Part shown: in pieces, positions 5,024 through 7,414 of the stretch
Numbering within the stretch: the stretch's first letter is position 1
How the letters are laid out: each line of letters begins with the position of its first letter
Origin: Flavobacteriaceae bacterium
GTDB taxonomy: Bacteria > Bacteroidota > Bacteroidia > Flavobacteriales > Flavobacteriaceae
Assembly: GCA_947443815.1 (NCBI GenBank)
Contig: CANEXR010000138.1
Location: 1-7,414 of the forward strand
Length of the DNA: 7,414 bases
Direction: 5' to 3'
The notes under the pieces: generated by a model
Told to the model about the DNA's origin: nothing
Seen by the model: the letters and a program-made list of their open reading frames with translations, nothing else
Database searches by the model: none
Program-made: the position numbers and the translations under genes

Positions 5024-6265
5024 ATGTTTAAATTATTTAAAGAAAATATCCGAATTGCATTTGGTTCTATCCGAACACAATTGTTGCGAACAATACTTAC
5101 GGTATTGATTATTGCTATTGGTATTACGGCTTTGGTTGGGATTCTGACTGTTGTTGCGGCATTAGAAAATACTATTTCATCGGATTTTGCTTCGATGGGC
5201 GCTAATACATTTAATATAAATCAATACGAAAACGAAACGCGAAACCGTGGTGGTCAGGAGCGCGAAATTATAAATCCTATTATTTCATATCCAGAAGCGA
5301 TTGCTTTTCAGAATAAATTCAAGTATCCTTTTACGGAAACATCTCTTTCATTTACGGCAACTTCTACTGCAGAAGTGAAATATGGTGCGACAAAAACGGA
5401 TCCTGAAATTAGTGTTGTAGGAGTGGATCAACATTTTATTACAAACTCTGGGCTTGAAACAAATTTGGGCCGAAATTTTACTGGATTTGATATTGATAAC
5501 AATAATTATGTTTGTATTGTGGGTTCTGATTTTGAAAAGGGCTTGTTGAAAGACATTAATCCTATTGACAAAACGATTTCGATTCGTGGTGCTAAATTTA
5601 AAGTGATTGGAGTATTGAAAGAAAAAGGTTCAACGTTTGGAAATAGTCAAGATTTACGGGTTTTGATTCCGATTCAAATTGCCCGTTCTCTGTTTACGGC
5701 ACCTAACATTAATTATACGATGAGTGTTATGGTGGAAAAAAAGGAATTATTGGACCAAGCCATTGATAATGCAACTAGTACGATGCGAAGAGTTCGTAAA
5801 TTGAGTCCTGTAAAAGACAATAATTTTGGTGTGGTGCGTAGTGATGATCTTATAAATCGAATTTTGAGTATTACGCAATATCTTGGGCTTGCATCTTGGC
5901 TTATTGGAATTATTACAATCTTGGGATCGTCGATTGCATTGATGAATATTATGATAGTTTCGGTAACGGAACGCACCCGTGAGATTGGAGTTCGCAAGGC
6001 TTTGGGAGCCAAAAAAACTACGATTGCCTTCCAGTTTTTTATTGAAACCTTGCTTATAGGTCAATTTGGTGGTTTGGCAGGAATTATTTTTGGGATTCTG
6101 ATTGGTTTTGGTATTGCAACAGCTATGAGTTTTGTGTTTGTAATTCCATGGGGTGCTATCATGGCTGCTTTCATAACGAGTTTTATTGTTGCGGTTGTAT
6201 CGGGTTTATACCCCGCTATAAAAGCAGCAACGCTAGATCCGATTGAGGCATTGCGGTATGAGTAA
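5024..6265 (+). CDS. MacB/FtsX-family ABC transporter permease
   Basis: This 413-residue inner-membrane protein has the MacB layout. Helix 1 is at about 21-45 after a short amphipathic start. A large periplasmic MacB-PCD-like domain covers about 46-285, and three helices follow at about 286-313, 335-372 and 377-396. The cytoplasmic loop TERTREIGVRKALGAK (315-330) is the diagnostic FtsX/MacB coupling segment, and the C-terminus PAIKAATLDPIEALRYE (397-413) is equally typical. Such permeases work with a LolD/MacB-type ATPase, often plus a membrane-fusion protein, to move substrates in or through the periplasm without a pore of their own. No such partner is visible here. Upstream is the structured element and divergent hisS, and downstream is prmC pointing the other way. 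The ATPase at 87-1010 is of a different (ABC-2) type and unlikely to be the partner. The substrate is unknown. Confidence 0.93.
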   Translation: MFKLFKENIRIAFGSIRTQLLRTILTVLIIAIGITALVGILTVVAALENTISSDFASMGANTFNINQYENETRNRGGQEREIINPIISYPEAIAFQNKFKYPFTETSLSFTATSTAEVKYGATKTDPEISVVGVDQHFITNSGLETNLGRNFTGFDIDNNNYVCIVGSDFEKGLLKDINPIDKTISIRGAKFKVIGVLKEKGSTFGNSQDLRVLIPIQIARSLFTAPNINYTMSVMVEKKELLDQAIDNATSTMRRVRKLSPVKDNNFGVVRSDDLINRILSITQYLGLASWLIGIITILGSSIALMNIMIVSVTERTREIGVRKALGAKKTTIAFQFFIETLLIGQFGGLAGIIFGILIGFGIATAMSFVFVIPWGAIMAAFITSFIVAVVSGLYPAIKAATLDPIEALRYE

Positions 6266-6294
6266 TCTGGTTTGCAGTTAAAAAAAAGATTAAA

Positions 6295-7146
6295 TCAAAA
6301 ATCGGCAGTAATCATTCTATCGTTTCCGTAAATATCTTTTCGCAATTCGATGTTTTTGAAATTCATTTTTTCGAGTAATGCTATCATTTCTTTTCCTAAA
6401 TACTGATTGATTTCGAAATATAATTTTCCGTTTGGAGAAAGATTTTTTTGAGCTAGTACTGCTATTTTGCTATAAAAAATAAGCGCATCATTGTCTTCTA
6501 CAAAAAGGGCTAAATGAGGCTCGTTATCCAAAACATTTTTCTTAATTTCTGCTTTTTCTAAATGGCGAACATAGGGAGGATTTGAAACAATGATATCAAA
6601 TGGCTGTTTCAAATCATCGGTTTCCAAAATATTTTGATTGATAAACCTAATGTTTACTTGGTTCGTTTTGGCGTTTTTTTGGGCTGTAGCCAAAGCATTT
6701 TCTGATACATCAATGGCAAAAACACTTGCGTTCGGAAGGTTCTTTGCTATCGAAATAGCAATACAACCACTACCAGTACCAATGTCTAAAATCTTCACCT
6801 CTTTTTTTTCAAGCTTCGTGGTATTTTGAATAATCCATTCTACTAATTCTTCGGTTTCTGGCCTTGGAATGAGGACATCAGCATTAACTTCAAAATCCAA
6901 TCCGTAGAAACTGGTTTTCCCTAAAAGGTATTGTATTGGAATTTCTTTTTTTAATGGTTCTAAAATCGAATTCCAAATAGCTATTTCTGTTTCTGTAAAA
7001 ATTAAATCGGGTTGTAATGCCAAGTCGATTCGTTTCAACTGATGTTTTTCTTCTAGAATTAGATAGAAAAAACTTTCTGCTTCATCTGCATCATAGATTG
7101 GGGTCAGTTGTTGGATAAATTGATTTCGGTAGGCTTTAATTTTCAT
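6295..7146 (-). CDS. prmC: Peptide chain release factor N5-glutamine methyltransferase PrmC (HemK)
   Basis: PrmC methylates the glutamine of the GGQ motif in release factors RF1 and RF2 using S-adenosylmethionine, which speeds translation termination. The 283-residue protein has a helical N-terminal RF-binding domain (about 1-85), then LIPRPETEELV (92-102), typical of the family. The SAM-binding glycine motif is LDIGTGSGCIA (120-130). The catalytic NPPY is at 189-192, followed by a conserved EPHLALF (209-215). The chosen start MKIKAYRNQF follows the GNAT stop by 8 bp. A longer in-frame extension to a TTG at 7221 would overlap the GNAT gene and shows no family match. The gene probably shares a transcript with the GNAT gene and converges with the permease, with 29 bp between stops. 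That gap has a run of eight Ts on the minus strand but only a trivial stem, so I do not call a terminator. Confidence 0.95.
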   Translation of the reverse strand: MKIKAYRNQFIQQLTPIYDADEAESFFYLILEEKHQLKRIDLALQPDLIFTETEIAIWNSILEPLKKEIPIQYLLGKTSFYGLDFEVNADVLIPRPETEELVEWIIQNTTKLEKKEVKILDIGTGSGCIAISIAKNLPNASVFAIDVSENALATAQKNAKTNQVNIRFINQNILETDDLKQPFDIIVSNPPYVRHLEKAEIKKNVLDNEPHLALFVEDNDALIFYSKIAVLAQKNLSPNGKLYFEINQYLGKEMIALLEKMNFKNIELRKDIYGNDRMITADF

Positions 7147-7154
7147 TTTTAATT

Positions 7155-7414
7155 TTATTCTAAAATTTTTATCATCCATATCGGACAACTGGTATGACCG
7201 GTACTTCCCAGAGGGGAACAAATATATTCAAAACCGGATTTTTTATACAATTTTTGGGCTGCGTGCATAAAAGGCATGGTTTCTAAATAGCATTTTTCAA
7301 AACCAAATGCTTTAGCGTTTGCTAAACAAATATCCATCATTTGAGTACCAATGCCTAAACCGCGAGTTTCGGGCAAGAAATACATTTTTTGCAATTCGCA
7401 AATAGTCTCAGCCT
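7155..7414 (-). CDS. GNAT-family N-acetyltransferase, C-terminal part (5' end beyond the window)
   Basis: The reading frame is open to the right edge, giving 85 full codons before the stop. The visible part begins AETICELQKMYFLPETRG, continuous through a TTG codon at 7392-7394 that is not a true start. The acetyl-CoA binding motif A is RGLGIG, following the strand ELQKMYFLP, as in GNAT enzymes. The later segment AAQKLYKKSGFEYI is the conserved motif B-like helix and turn (LYxKxGFE). Members acetylate small molecules or protein amino groups, but the acceptor site lies mostly in the missing N-terminal half and cannot be judged. It precedes prmC by 8 bp on the same strand, suggesting co-transcription. 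Confidence 0.9.
   Translation of the reverse strand, partial: AETICELQKMYFLPETRGLGIGTQMMDICLANAKAFGFEKCYLETMPFMHAAQKLYKKSGFEYICSPLGSTGHTSCPIWMIKILE

Noticed and set aside
5713..6064. Two overlapping minus-strand ORFs of about 100 codons inside the permease gene
   Set aside because: Both are shadows of the well-supported MacB-like coding frame, with no motifs of their own.
6266..6294. Possible bidirectional terminator between the permease and prmC
   Set aside because: There is a run of eight As on the plus strand (Ts on the minus strand), but the only stem is three base pairs, too weak to call.
7147..7221. N-terminal extension of PrmC from a TTG at 7221
   Set aside because: It would overlap the GNAT coding region out of frame and adds sequence not seen in PrmC.

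Overview
The window looks like a chromosomal segment of a Flavobacterium-like member of the Bacteroidota. The DNA is AT-rich, upstream regions lack clear Shine-Dalgarno sequences, and the best promoter (before grpE) has the Bacteroidota form TTTG-N21-TACTTTTG. The DnaJ, HisS and PrmC sequences also read as flavobacterial types. I saw no insertion sequence, phage gene, CRISPR array, tRNA or rRNA. Six CDSs are complete and two are cut by the window edges.

Left block (1-3050, all minus strand, read right to left). A promoter at about 3006-3038 starts grpE, followed by dnaJ. Together these give the nucleotide-exchange factor and J-protein co-chaperones of DnaK. A perfect 12-bp hairpin lies between them and a strong terminator (1103-1134) follows dnaJ. 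Next come an ABC-2 (NatA-like) ATPase and, after a spacer with a 14-bp tandem repeat, the first 15 codons of its probable membrane partner, which leaves the window.

Middle block (3050-5023). The 326-bp spacer before grpE holds the grpE promoter and, at its far end, a strong hairpin with A/T tracts that ends hisS (minus strand, histidyl-tRNA synthetase). The 343-bp gap between hisS and the divergent plus-strand permease contains the most interesting feature: a structured element of about 150 bp (4794-4942). Its flanks resemble a sequence I recall as dispersed in intergenic regions of flavobacterial genomes, and its core is a long imperfect hairpin. It may be a noncoding RNA or a long 5' leader.

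Right block (5024-7414). A MacB/FtsX-type ABC permease on the plus strand has no ATPase or adaptor gene beside it. It converges on prmC (release-factor glutamine methyltransferase, minus). prmC sits 8 bp downstream of a GNAT acetyltransferase gene whose 5' end lies outside the window; the two are probably co-transcribed.

Most of the window is conserved housekeeping sequence. The points worth a second look are the structured element at 4794-4942, the DnaJ that has lost one of its two zinc centres, the grpE-dnaJ hairpin and the orphan MacB-like permease.
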